64,000 nt of DNA, from contig NW_023503670.1 of the NCBI RefSeq assembly GCF_014529535.1, forward strand, positions 682,001 through 746,000, given 5' to 3'. The stretch comes from Bradysia coprophila. Its lineage: Eukaryota; Arthropoda; Insecta; Diptera; Sciaridae. Every line of letters begins with the position of its first letter. Positions within the stretch are counted from its first letter, which is position 1. The notes beneath the pieces were generated by a model. It was not told where the DNA came from and ran no database searches. It was given only the letters and a program-made list of their open reading frames with translations. Below, one piece after another: positions 18,331-29,992 of the stretch. The position numbers and the translations under genes are program-made.

Positions 18331-20022
18331 TGAAATGTTTAGGTGCATCCAAACTTCATAAGACCCTATTTGGCCCAAAAGCACATTAAATTACCTTTCA
18401 AACCCACACGACCATGTACGTTTTGTGTACGTCGAGAAATTTCAGTAAGAACAGTGTAAGTCTTCGATTGAAAACTTCAACTGCACATATTTCAGTGTCG
18501 ATGAATTTTAAACCCATAAATCCGTATTCGGCTTAATAGTATATGTCTTCACCTTTCTAATGACACCCCATACGACCCTGTAAGGCTCGCGTAACTGGAG
18601 AAATTTTTGTAAGAAAAGTGCAAGTTTTCGGTTTTTGATCACCTTTCACCAGCCACACAAACTTCGAAGATTTTTAGACCCGTACGAAGTACTGGGGTCT
18701 TATAGGTTTACGCATACGTTTGTAACACGTCGAATTGGACTCCCTGAGAAAGGGGAAACCTATTGTGGTTGTCTAGAGATGCCAAATCCGCGAAAAAAAA
18801 ATGTCCGTCTGTCCGTCTGTCCGTCTGTCTGTCTGTCTGTCTGCACGATAACTTGAGTAAAACGCATCCGATTTTGAAAATTCTTTTTTTTCCCGTTTGG
18901 TAATGTCAAAAGACAGGCTAAGTTCGAAGATGAGTGATTTTGGATCGACCCCTCCCGAGCTGTGGCCCAATAAGTGCTTTACGGTTTTTCAAAGATATTT
19001 CCGGACATTTAAACGTTAAACTTGTAAGTGATACGTCAAATAAAAGGTATTTACAATACCGATCGACAAAAAAAAAGTTTATGGAAATCGGATGACCGAG
19101 TCGTGAGTTAGACCCCTTGGTGTGGAACAGGCACAGGACGGCAAGCAGTTTTTGCTTGTAGGTCGGCCACATTTGAACATATTTCGTTCGTTTTAGCTTT
19201 ATTAGATAGGTATTGACCGTACCAATCAGGGAAAAAAAAGTTTATGAAATTATGTTCTCCGGAGCGTGAGCTAGGTCTCTTGGAGTGAGCTCTTATCTGG
19301 CTACTCGGAAGTACAGTGAACGTGGTGTATTTTGACAATATCTCGAGTAAATTTTGACCGAATTTCATGAATTTTTTTTTGTTTGAAAGGTATTAACGAA
19401 TGTAAAGCGTCGGTACTATTTCCGGTCTCCTAACAAAATGGCTGCCGGCGGCCATATTGGATTTTAGTAAAATAGAAATATCTTGGGAAAAATGATACTT
19501 AGAGAGTTTCTGTTAACATGGAAATAATTTGTTATGTGTGTGGGGTTTCAGGGATTCCATATACGGACATCTATATATACCTATATACAGCTATATTGAG
19601 CTATATACAGGCATATAGAGCTATATAATAGCATATATTTATCTGTGAAATGTTTATTTATAAGGAAATATAGTTAAATATAGCGGTATATAGCTGTTTA
19701 AATAGGAATTTATGAAATTTGTCTTCGTACGGGGCTGTCTATATTGCCTCCGGCAATTTAATTGTATATGATAACAAGGCAAAGAGTGGATAATGTAAGT
19801 GATTTTAAAGGGAGAATAGTTTTTCTGCAGAGAAGAAAATGAAGTATGAGAAATGAAGAGTTTCACATTAAAGGCTTTTGATACGAATAGGTGTTTCGTA
19901 CGGGTCGGCGTTAGCTATGTTTTTTGAAATTGGTTTTGGCTTCTTAGGTCGAATACCTTTCTAGGCACATATAAAAAAGTACACTGGAAAATGCATCCGA
20001 TTTCGGTAGAAAGAATCCTTCT
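18331..20022. mobile_element. Inverted-repeat element, family A, interrupted copy
   Basis: The two outer parts (18331-18676 and 19907-20022) match consecutive parts of the uninterrupted element at 52974-53721. Shared blocks include the CATGTACGTTTYGTGTAC string, the TGTAAGAAAAGTGCAAG string, TAGCCACACAA and TTTTGGCTTCT...GAATRCCTTTCT. A family B element sits between them, so the order of events is readable. The left end of family A is missing here. Confidence 0.7.
18677..19906. mobile_element. Inverted-repeat transposon, family B (CCCGTACGAAG), carrying a microsatellite
   Basis: About 1.23 kb inserted in the family A copy. Ends GACCCGTACGAAG and TTTCGTACGGGTC; an extra copy of the end, TTCGTACGGGGC, lies inside at 19724-19735. 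In order: terminus, a (GTCTGTCC)n/(GTCT)n tract at 18803-18843, CACGATAACTTGAGTAA, CTAAGTTCGAAGATG, and an AT-rich block of repeated TATATAG/CTATATA words at 19560-19700. The family recurs inverted at 47176-48506 and as a fragment at 4010. I found no transposase frame. Superfamily unknown. Confidence 0.7.
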
Positions 20023-20181
20023 AGCCACATAAATGAGCACAAAAATAAAAATCTGATTCAAAATTGCAAATATTTTTATTCCAAAATGTAATGTTGTCTA
20101 TCCAACCGAAAAAAATCCCAAACACTAAGTATAACAAATCCCGTTCCGACGAATCATTCATACCTTTCCACTTAAACGCCG

Positions 20182-21637
20182 TTACATATTGTACTTGTAA
20201 AAACCTTCGCCTGTCTTAATACCGAGTTTCCCTTCACTAACCATTTTATCCACCAATTTACTCGGCTGATATTTTGTTGGAAATCTCGCACACCATCCTT
20301 TTCGTATATTTGACATAACATCCAATCCAACTAAGTCAGCTAATTCGAACGGGCCCATCGGATACCCAGCACCCAGTTTCATAGCCACATCAATGTCTTC
20401 AGCAGTAGCAACACCTTCTTCCAACAATTTAATTGCTTCGGAGCTGTACGGAATCAGTAATCGATTGACGATGAAACCAGGAGCGTCCTTGCAACTGACA
20501 CAAGTTTTTCCAATTGATTTTCCAAACATTTTCAATGTATCATTCGTAGCAGACGACGATTCATCTGTGCTGATGATTTCCAACAGTTTCATGACTGGGA
20601 CCGGATTGAAGAAGTGCAATCCACCGAAACGGTCAAGACGAGTTGTAACCGAAGCTATTTCCTTTATTAGTAAAGATGAAGTGTTGGACGTGAAAATAGT
20701 GTGCTGAGGTGCTACCTAGAAAACAAATTAGCTTCGGTGAAATATATTGGTAATGCGTGCGGTTAATTCGCTTATTTACTTTGTCGATAAGGGAAAACAA
20801 TTTATGTTTGGCTCCCAAATCTTCTACAATCGCTTCTATAACCAAGTCAGCATTTTTGACCGATTTCTCATAGTTAAAAGATGTGTCGATTCTAGACATC
20901 GTATCCTGAACATAGTTCTGTTTGAGTTTTTCGTCATTAGCGAATTTCTTCCGTGCAACACGTTCAGCCGTTTTCATCACATTTTTCTTGGATTGTTCAG
21001 CTAGTTGTTGCGACACCTCGGTCAATGTTACATTATAACCAGCAGCAGCTACAACCTGAAAAGGAGTCCAAAACATTTCACTTAAAAGCTTCACAAAAAT
21101 TGAGACGTTTCATCCTTGGATGGTGTTGCACTTAAAAATAGAAGATAGCAGTGCTTGAGAACATATTGAATGATTGGATTAGGACAGAAATGAACACTCG
21201 CTGATAAAACGTTATCTAAAAATGATTTCACACAAGAGATGTGTTACGCTATGCGTTCACGCTATGCATAATTAAATATCTGCCGAAACTCTACACAAAT
21301 CTAATTCGTTAAGAACAATCAACCGCCAACAGTGCAATATAAATGGCCAAATAGGTTCCTAGTCTAAGAACCCCTTTCAAATTATCTGTCTGAGAGGTTG
21401 GTGGTTTTGTATCAAGGATGCTAGCGTGCAACTAGGAGACTTTTCACATTTTACTAAAATAGATCAACAACTCCACTGAGGAAGATAGTGTCAGAGATAA
21501 AAAAATATTTTGATGATTAAGGCAAAGTAAACGAAAAATTAAAACAAATTCATACTTACAAATGCAATACCGGAACCCATAACACCACCTCCGAAAACCG
21601 TGACATTTTTTATGTTTACACTGCTTTCTCGCGACAT
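20182..21637 (-). CDS. 3-hydroxyacyl-CoA dehydrogenase paralogue without presequence
   Basis: NAD-dependent oxidation of L-3-hydroxyacyl-CoA, the third step of beta-oxidation. Exons 21637-21560, 21055-20780, 20715-20182 give 295 residues. The Rossmann signature GGGVMGSG lies near residue 16; the catalytic region has TSNTSSL, then [10 protein letters not shown] with the catalytic His at about 152 and Glu at about 164, and the C-terminal HADH domain ends GEGFYKYNM. The N terminus [11 protein letters not shown] shows no amphipathic basic presequence, unlike the tandem neighbour at 22507-24148, so this copy may work outside mitochondria or start in an exon I have not found. It also lacks the last intron of its neighbour. 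Poly(A) signal AATAAA (-) at 20075-20080. Confidence 0.88.
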
Positions 21638-22034
21638 TTTCCGTTCTGCAAAAACTATAATATCACTCTGTTTTAATAAAATGAATTTTTAATCGAACGG
21701 GGTATATTTGATAAGTGATTACAGCTATGAACTGTGTTGATATCAGTGCCAATACGAAGTCACTCTCTCATTCATTCGACAAAGTGATACGAGGTATAAA
21801 TAAATGATAAACGGGTTTTGTGGTTGTTGTTTGTTTAGTCAGAAGAACAGACAAACTATTTAAAAAATCGGAGATTAATTCATTTAATTTTTCACATCGT
21901 TTTTTTTAAAATCATATTATTGTAGGATGGTCCAAATTTCAAAGCTTTTTGGTTATTAGATTCCCCCCAAAGAGAGTCTCAACATGACATGAAATTCATT
22001 TTACAGCACCCACCCAGAATAAGTATAAAGCTAC

Positions 22035-22227
22035 AGGGGACGTAAGTGAAATTTAGACAGAAGTTTTCAGCTGGTCCATTGCTTATACTTATTTATACAG
22101 GTGAAATAGTTATACGCAGGCATGTGGTAGGGGTGAAACTGTATGCATGAACAATTTTGTTTGTATGAGTGGACCAGCTGAAAAACAGCTGAAGCAAACT
22201 CATGGCTAAATTTCACTGACATCCCCT
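22035..22227. mobile_element. Foldback/MITE between the HADH genes
   Basis: A 193-bp element starting AGGGGACGTAAGTGAAATTT and ending AAATTTCACTGACATCCCCT, with inner arms TTCAGCTGGTCCA and TGGACCAGCTGAA. No clear target duplication. The rest of 21638-22490 is AT-rich, with no gene seen. Confidence 0.7.
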
Positions 22228-22506
22228 ATCGATCAATCTTTCACATTTTTCTCCGAGCCCAAGGCAAGGGTTATGACTACGTAAAACAACAATTTAAAAA
22301 TCTATGTAAATTTTTGACCAGTTGAAAAGCTAATCTAAAATAGACAAAAAGCAAAGCTTAACAGAATTCCAATAACCTCATACTGAACTGAAAGAATCAT
22401 TTACCAAACACCAATCAAACGTCACTAAAATCACCGGTCGTGGAATTATTTTTCTCGATTGAAAAGGAAGCTTAATTATTGTAACAAAACTTTATTGCAT
22501 TCAAAT

Positions 22507-24148
22507 TCATTTGTTGTATTTGTAGAATCCTTCGCCAGTCTTTACACCATATTTGCCTTCGGAAACGAGTTTCTCCACAAGAGGATTGACCTTGAACAAT
22601 GGTTCATCCGGGAATTTCTCATTCCATCCCTTCATAATGTGGTGCGTAGTATCTAAGCCAACATAATCAGCCAGTTCCAACGGACCCATCTAGTTAAATC
22701 AAATAGAATTTCAACGGTCATAATATCACGACAAAAATGAGTTATATTCATCTTACTGGGTAACCAGCACCCAATTTCATCGCAGTATCGATATCTCTAG
22801 CAGTTGCGTCTCCGCGTTCCAATAGTCTAACCGCTTCCGCCATGTACGGCACAAGCAGGCGATTGACAACAAAGCCAGGTGTATCCTTGCAAGTAATGCA
22901 TGCCTTTCCAATCGATTCACCGAAACTTTTCATTGCATTGTACGTTTGATCGGATGTATCAGCGGTGCGAATAATTTCCAACAGTTTCATCACCGGTACT
23001 GGATTGAAGAAATGCAATCCACCGAAACGATCCTTTCGCTGCGTAACAGATGCTATTTCGGTAATGGATAGTGACGATGTATTCGATGCGAAAATAGTGT
23101 GAGCGGGGGCCAGCTGTAAGAAAAACAATCACAATTTTGATTGACGTTGATTCGATTCGATGTCCCTAAAGTCTTACGGAGTCGATGGACGAAAACAGTT
23201 CGTGTTTTATCTTGATATTTTCAATGATTGCCTCAATGACTAAATCGGTCGATTTGATTGTACTTTTGACGTCCACACTTCCGCTGATCCGTTGCGACAC
23301 TTCTTCCACAAATTTCTTTTGGCCGGCATCATTGTCTTTGAATTGCTTCTTGGCGACTCTTTCCAGACTTTTCTTAATATTTTTCTGGGCATTCTCCAGC
23401 AATCCGCCATTGACTTCGACAAGAGTTACATTGTAACCGGACGTTGCAGCAACCTGAAAAGTAATCATCAATGTACTCGTTGTCAGCAACCTGCTTCCAC
23501 ATTTAAATCCTCAAAACAAACAAAAACAAATCGGGTAATAGTCTGAGCACCTCATTTATGATAATCAGAACTAACATTTCATCGGGAGTCTTCTGGACGT
23601 TCCAAATTTTTATTCATTGACACTCATGTAAGATCAGTGTAACAAACGCTACAACAGCAACGATTTGGACTTTGGACCGAAATTACTATGATAAATGTAC
23701 AGTCAAGGCAATGTACCGGCCTTTCAGAGCAACGTCAGGTCATAAACCTTTTTAGTTTTGGAATGCACTTGAACCGTTAGTCAAGGTGAAAATCGTACAA
23801 ATGTTGAAATTTAATGTCCACTTTTATATGCATGCAACATCACACCATGTTCATGTAGTGCATATTCGATTGGGGTCCAAAAATCCAATAATAATCTTGA
23901 ACACGGTAAGCACAAGACTCAGATAATCAACTCGAATGATAAGAAGTGAATATGTACGCGAATACATACAATTGACGGTGTTCAGAATTGTGATAACAAA
24001 AACCAACAACGGCATTAAAATCAAATAAAATTTAACCTACCTGAGCAATTCCGCTGCCCATAAGTCCTCCTCCAATGACCGTAACATGTTTAATGCTATC
24101 AACTTTTGATGCCATGTTCCTGGTGAACATACGAATTGCTGAAGCCAT
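22507..24148 (-). CDS. HADH: Mitochondrial 3-hydroxyacyl-CoA dehydrogenase (HADH)
   Basis: Short-chain L-3-hydroxyacyl-CoA dehydrogenase of the mitochondrial matrix. Exons 24148-24041, 23453-23178, 23113-22757, 22689-22507 give 307 residues, the usual family length. The N terminus [15 protein letters not shown] is basic, with no acidic residue in the first 16, and looks like a matrix presequence. Rossmann GGGLMG at 26-31, Ser141 in SNTSSL, catalytic His162 in [10 protein letters not shown] and Glu174 follow. The second exon of both paralogues is exactly 276 bases, supporting tandem duplication. An extra intron (22690-22756) splits [11 protein letters not shown] here but not in the other copy. 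Poly(A) signal AATAAA (-) at 22491-22496. Confidence 0.94.
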
Positions 24149-24566
24149 TTTACAATTATAGCACTGCCAACTTTTAAATGATTCCAATCGGAAGAACTTT
24201 AGTGAATAAACAGCGGTCTTTGTAGCTCGTAGGTTAATTTTATATAGCACAACTTCACTCAAAAAAGTATAATCGTATGTATATTGATTGTTGACAGTTA
24301 AACACACTACACACAAAGTTATTCGTCTGGTTAAATGTATTGCGTAACCAGGACGGCTAGATTTTCGATTGTAGAAAGAGTGCGAAAGAAGATATCGTTT
24401 TTATAATGCAACAAGTAAACTTACGTTACACGTCTTAGTATTCGGTACACTAGCTTTGTCTGGTCCGTCAATCGATTATCTTCATACCATTCCAATACAG
24501 CTGACTGCACTTTCATTGTCTCATTCAACACAACATTTCCACAATATAGTTTTTAATGAGTAGGAT

Positions 24567-24902
24567 CAACGGGATCAACGCACTTCAAGCGAAAGTGTTT
24601 CGAGTGACAGCTGCCACATAGAGTACTACTTTATATAGATCATCTTCAAGTTACTGTACTTTCAAACGTAACCTCAGATTATTTTCGTTGTTTTATTTAA
24701 TGCAAACTTTTATGTTTAAAAAGAGCTGCCATTTGAGTACTAAATTTAAAATCCTGGATGGCAGTTCTTAACGTGGATGGCTTTTCAAACGGCCTTGAAG
24801 ATGATCTATAAGAAAATTTTCCTTTTTTTTATATTTTCTGTGTTAAAATTTGTAAGGTTTTAGTACTCTATTTAGAGTACAACTCATGCTTGAAGTGCGT
24901 TG
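24567..24902. mobile_element. MITE, family CAACGCACTTCAAGC, copy 2, carrying a nested MITE
   Basis: Outer ends CAACG...CAACGCACTTCAAGC and GCTTGAAGTGCGTTG, flanked by 7-bp GTAGGAT (24560-24566 and 24903-24909). The first nine bases are a small end duplication. Once the 173-bp insert at 24636-24808 is set aside, the body aligns with the copy at 15238-15400. Confidence 0.82.
24636..24808. mobile_element. MITE, family TAGATCATCTTCAAG, copy 2, nested, TA TSD
   Basis: Ends TAGATCATCTTCAAG and CTTGAAGATGATCTA with TA on each side (24634-24635 and 24809-24810). It sits inside the MITE above, at a point where the sister copy at 15238 reads straight through. The TA duplication suggests a mariner-like origin. 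Confidence 0.82.
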
Positions 24903-26101
24903 GTAGGATCCTAAGACGGTCGTTTTTTTGCCAATTAAAGACTTTTCACTGTGAAGCACACATTTTGACCAAATAAAGAAAAGTTTCAAGGGACGAAAGT
25001 AAAGTAAGAGACAATTTTTTTTAATTTATTGAAAATCTAAGTTTCTTTGGACATCGCTCGAATGACCACAGTGCCATTGAAACTAGCGACTAGGTATGAC
25101 CAATCGACCAATTGATCTTGAACGCACTCATAAATTTACTCAATTCACAAAATGCCAAGAAAGTCGATTTTCCGGCACCTGTTGCCCTCTACGGCAACTG
25201 TAAGAGTTGGATACCGGCAACTTGAAGTGGAAATTGCGGGACTTGACATTACGGCAACGGATTGATGGTAAACGTTCAATTCACAACTAGGTACGCGACT
25301 TGTAGGTAGTCAGAAATCTCGGTTCGACAGCGGATGAGTTGATGTTTTTAGCGGAAGAAAATGGCAAGCGTACGTGATGCGAATTGAAAAGGGCAAGGGT
25401 TGTGATTTATAGCAATAGTATAGGTATATGTGAGGATGGGTGGATGGATTAAGTAAGAAAGATATTAGGAAAGATATGATGAGTATGTGTATGTTATAAC
25501 ATAACGAGTTCTGATCCATAGAAATGCTAAGAAGACTGATGTACATTGAGTGGATCACGAAATGAAAGAACGAAACGGTGGATGGTAAAGTGTGTCGTGT
25601 GGGAACATGCAGTGTCGATGTACGTTAAACGAGATGTGGCAGTAATGGTAAGATGTTGAACAAAAGTAAAATGCCGTAAATGCTGACTGAAGTTGGTATA
25701 AGGTTATTCGAGTGGTACTGAATCAATGTAGATAGTCCGATTACTTTGTCAAGCGACGGTGATTGCTGTTGCAAGAAGTAGGAGGCAAAAAGAGAGATCC
25801 TTCTGGGAATGTGCACAGGCGCCAGCTCTTGATATGTCACGGTCACTGAATATCGAATATTGAAGCCAGAGATTTATGATATGAGTTGCGGAATTAAAAA
25901 GAAATAGAAATTGAACGCATAAAAGACCTCCGGAAAGTAATCTCAATTTAATATCAACTTCGGCGGTACATTAGATAAATATTTTGTTTTGTTCTCTATC
26001 AATAATTTCAAATTCAGATACATTATAATAAACATTTCCAAAAACAGTTTTTTTTATAAAATTTACAAAATTTTTCGTCCTCATCTCATTTTTATTAAAA
26101 A

Positions 26102-27190
26102 TTATTTCATTTCAGCTAATTGCTCGCTTAAACTTATCACTTGTTCAGTCAACACACTAATTTGTTCTTCGTAATTAATTCGGGTAGTAGCCAGATCCTC
26201 TTCGGCTATCTGCCAATTCCGTTGAGTATCGACAAATTTTAGCTCGTTTTTGGACAATTGACTCTGCAATATTGTCAAATTCCTGCGCAGTGATTCACTT
26301 TCGGCCTCCATGTTAATTGCCTTCGATTGAGCCAAACACTTTTGTTCGAATAAATCATCTAACTTCTTATTGAAATGATTGTACAAAATGGAATCCTTCG
26401 TTGCATTGTCGGTTATTGTAGCACCAATTTTCGTATTGTTTTCGGTTGATATTTCCAACGCATTCCCTTTTTCGAGCAGTTCGTATTTGGTTTTCCAATG
26501 GAATACTTCTCGTTCCAATTTTGAGATTCGTTCGTCGCTTGAATTCAGTAAATGGGTAGGTGTGTGCTCACTCTCCGATACACTCAACGCATCGTCACTT
26601 CCAATAATGCTGGTCTCATCCGATAATTTCGTTTCCAGTGACGAATTTTTCGCAATCAAATTTTCAATCTCTTTACGCAAATTTCGTTCGCATTCTGCAC
26701 GCTGAACGCCAACATTTGACAACTGCTGTTCCAATTCGGCGATTCGACTCATTTGCAATTCAATCTCCGAACTTTTGTCTGCCACCAATGATACCAGTTG
26801 AGAATTTTCTAAGATTTTCTTTTGAAATTCTTCCACAAATAGTTTATCCGATGCGATGTCATTATGTTGCGTTGTATCTACGGTCGATGCAGTTTTCGAT
26901 TTTGTCGTTTTCGAATTTTTGTTCGACTGTTTCTGCTTACATTCTCTATCTAGATCTTCCTGCAACGATGCAACCCGATGTTCTAATTGCTTGTTCCGAA
27001 AGCCTAAACTATCCACTTCCTGTTCGAAACGTCTCAACGATGTGTCCTTTTGTCGCAACGATTCACGCAGGCCGGCACTTTTATTTTGTTCTTCGAGTAA
27101 CGCGCGTTTCAGTACATTTGCATGAGCCCGGATTTTAGAATATTCTGTGGCTAATTTATGGTATTTTACATCGGACGACGGTGTTTCCAT
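26102..27190 (-). CDS. PPP1R21: PPP1R21 homologue, short single-exon form
   Basis: Coiled-coil protein of early endosomes; in vertebrates PPP1R21 is a subunit of the FERRY complex that links Rab5 endosomes to mRNA and ribosomes. The frame gives 362 residues. Residues 1-80 carry the KLRAQ-type domain (YHKLATEYSKIRA, then VLKRALLEEQN). Nearly all the rest is coiled coil. The end has TTRINYEEQISVLTEQ, matching the TTKRSYEDQ domain. Both diagnostic ends are therefore present, but the protein is less than half the length of the human one (about 780), so the middle is missing or reduced. A 5' untranslated intron with acceptor at about 27254 is likely. Poly(A) signal AATAAA (-) at 26091-26096. Confidence 0.85.
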   Translation of the reverse strand: METPSSDVKYHKLATEYSKIRAHANVLKRALLEEQNKSAGLRESLRQKDTSLRRFEQEVDSLGFRNKQLEHRVASLQEDLDRECKQKQSNKNSKTTKSKTASTVDTTQHNDIASDKLFVEEFQKKILENSQLVSLVADKSSEIELQMSRIAELEQQLSNVGVQRAECERNLRKEIENLIAKNSSLETKLSDETSIIGSDDALSVSESEHTPTHLLNSSDERISKLEREVFHWKTKYELLEKGNALEISTENNTKIGATITDNATKDSILYNHFNKKLDDLFEQKCLAQSKAINMEAESESLRRNLTILQSQLSKNELKFVDTQRNWQIAEEDLATTRINYEEQISVLTEQVISLSEQLAEMK

Positions 27191-29445
27191 AGTGACAAAC
27201 GAAGGAAGAATTAAAATCGTTTAGACAAACAGAATTGTGGTCGGCGAAGAGATCTGAAATAATGGACAGACAGTTTAATGAGAATACATTGAAAATATTT
27301 TTGGCTAATTTTATTTAAACAAAAATTAGAATTAACTTCGTTTTATATTTACAAAAAATGTGAAGTTGAAGCATGGATAGAAGCGTCAGTTAATTTACTT
27401 TGTATGTCTACAGCTTTACTGAACTGAAGCTAAGTTATATTCGGGACTAAAATGATCAAACAGTAAGAGCGCCACCGTTATTTCGACGACGAATTTTAAC
27501 ATTTTCCATGAAGTTAAATCTCATTTTCCACTCACGACACGAACATACAAATCATTGCAAAATGTGTGTCATTTTAAGTACGAACAAACGAGAGATGTTT
27601 CACACTCAAAAAAATTACTGTGCAAGTAAGGTACTGAGAATAAATAATAAATTTTCGTTAATTTTTCAATGCTTCGACATTAAAACTGTGCTCACAATTC
27701 CATTAATCCGGTTCTTCTGTCCACAATTTAACGTTTGCAACGAAATCGTTATTTTGTTACACCGACAAAGATTAGATAAAAATTATTGTTGGGTTTGAAT
27801 TGAATTTTAATCAGTTGGAAGTATTGTATGCCTCCCCCGAAATACATTTGGCAGAGTGATAAATTCCGAAATGGTATGAAGCGAGAGTGCAGTCAATTCG
27901 CATTATAGAGTTGGATGCGGAGTAAGAGGATTCCGAAAAAATAGCTCAGGAGTAAACTGAAGTATTCGAAGCCCAGGAAATAATCTCGGCAAAGTCTGTG
28001 GAAAATCAGTGATCACTAAAATTTGACCTCGTTATACAATATAAGCAATTATGGTGCTGAAGACCGGAAGAGATGTGTTCTTTGTTCATTGTGCGCAGTA
28101 AAGTATCTAACTATCTATCTAACTCATGCGTTTTAAGGATTCTGGTTTTCTCCTTTCAGATCGTTCAGAGGCCATTCATAAAATTCGTTATTTTTAGCTT
28201 GCGCACTTTATGAATGGCCCCTTATTTGATTGCATGCTTTGGGTATCTACTAGTTACCCAAAATCATTCAAATTATTTAATTATTTTAGGTTCACATCTT
28301 CGACAGGAGATTTGTTTTACAGATCGTCAATGCATCAGAATGTACACTGATGATGTGGTTAGTTAATTTACCATGAAAAGAGTAGTCTCATAGTCAGGTC
28401 TTTACTCGTATTATACAGCTAGTGCTTGAAATGATTAATGACGAGGAACTAGAACAACTCACTACTTCCTTTGTTCTTTAGTACTGTGCTTTCATCCTAA
28501 CAAATCGATAAAATCAAAAAGTTGAAAACACAGGATTGTAACTTCACTGCCATAAATACTCTTACAAATAGAAAACAGTACAACAACAATCGATTGCTTT
28601 GGTACTATGCCAGATAACTATCGATTGATAAGATACCGTACAATACACCGGATTCGGAGTTAAAATCTAATTACACCATCACCATTGACGTAGACATGGT
28701 ATAATTGTTCTACCATTTTCATTCGAATGAAACTGTTTTTCGGATAACCTCAGCTCAAAGGTATCAAATCTGATAAAATCAAAGGAATTATTGCTCGAGT
28801 TTAATGCATGGTTCGTACAATTTTTATGTTAGCACCTCACCACACATTTTCTTTTTTCTTTCATCAATATCGATGGTAGCAAAACAAAGGCGTGACTTTT
28901 TATATGAAATAAATTGTTCATTCAACTTACATTTATGGCATCAGAAGTTCGTATTTGATTTCACATTAAGTCACTCCCGACGACTTTTAGTTTAATTACG
29001 TTTTACACTTTGATAATAATAAACTGTTAAGAAGTGAAAAAGATGTTTATGGCGAAAAACACCATCAAAATGTATGAATGACAATGTAAAATGTCAATGG
29101 AAATGTCAATTAGTATTTTCATATCAGGTACTGTAGATGGTGCATTTGTAGTTCCCTCGTTTTTTCGAATTTCGCCAAAACTTACAGATCGATGATATTT
29201 TTGTAAATTTGTGAAAAAACTGGAAAGACAGCAAGGTTAACCTGGCAAATACGGCTATTCATCTGTTATCTATAGCAACGACAAAAATAATGATAAGCTC
29301 CATATAGCAAAACGCAAGTTAAAAAAATTGAAGTACAAGATTTGAAATCAACCGATTCAAAATACTTTGATCGATGGAAGTAATCATCAACGAGACATTT
29401 GTCTCACAAGAAAGGAAAAGGCAATAGAATGTAATCTTTTCTAGG
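27191..29445. other. Intergenic region upstream of PPP1R21
   Basis: AT-rich; it should hold the PPP1R21 promoter. One hairpin element is present at 28167-28222. No other gene seen. Confidence 0.4.
28167..28222. repeat. Short hairpin with GGCCATTCATAAA ends
   Basis: AGAGGCCATTCATAAA and TTTATGAATGGCCCCT flank a core of about 24 bases. This terminal sequence resembles ends of widespread fly transposons, so it may be a minimal MITE. No clear target duplication. Confidence 0.5.
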
Positions 29446-29934
29446 TTATCCATTTATTTTTAGTTTTTCATCGATACAGGCCTGTAGATCTGACCGCAAA
29501 GTAACAAGTTTATTTTTCAATTGACCCAGCAGGTCATTGACACGTGGAATTATAACGGCTTCAAAATTCTCTTTGCACTCGTCAAAAATGTCATCGACTT
29601 CATCATTAATTTCGTCCGTGTCATCACTTCTAGGCTCATTTCGTAATTTGTCCTCAACTCCATACACTAGTCTTTCAGCAGTGTCCAAAATATTGATAAA
29701 TTGTGTGATGGCCGCTTCAATAATGACGTCAACTTCTTCTGCACAACTAGCTATCCGGCTCTTTGTTTCGTCCGAATCAGGGACAGTGTTCCATTTATTC
29801 AATTCCGCATCCATGTAAACGGAAGTCTCTTGACGCAATTCTTTTGAAAACTTTTTCTGCTGTAGCGCTGCATTTTCCATTATCGTAGCAAATGTAGTTT
29901 TAATTTGATTCAGTTGAGTCGGTGCATATTGCAT
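29446..29934 (-). CDS. Uncharacterised acidic helical protein
   Basis: A 162-residue frame, rich in Glu, Asp and Lys with heptad-like spacing of hydrophobics, so predicted mostly helical. It has three Cys, in IASCAEE, DECKEN and LQACIDE. No signal peptide or membrane segment is seen from the first Met. An acceptor-like TTCCCACAG lies upstream (about 29992 on the - strand), followed by an in-frame stop, so the Met chosen is the first usable one if that exon is used. I do not recognise the family. Length, composition and absence of a matching frame on the other strand argue for a real gene. Confidence 0.6.
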   Translation of the reverse strand: MQYAPTQLNQIKTTFATIMENAALQQKKFSKELRQETSVYMDAELNKWNTVPDSDETKSRIASCAEEVDVIIEAAITQFINILDTAERLVYGVEDKLRNEPRSDDTDEINDEVDDIFDECKENFEAVIIPRVNDLLGQLKNKLVTLRSDLQACIDEKLKING

Positions 29935-29992
29935 AAGTTGGGAGATACTTTCACTTGATGCGCTGCCACACCACTATTTGTAGCAAACTGTG

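Larger units (their letters stand above)
24149..26090. other. Intergenic region HADH to PPP1R21
   Basis: Holds the nested MITEs at 24567-24902. From about 24910 to 26090 I see only AT-rich sequence and short - strand frames without motifs. Confidence 0.45.

Noticed and set aside
25310-25946. Overlapping - strand frames of 65-82 codons
   Set aside because: No motif, several frames competing, and no splice or poly(A) support.
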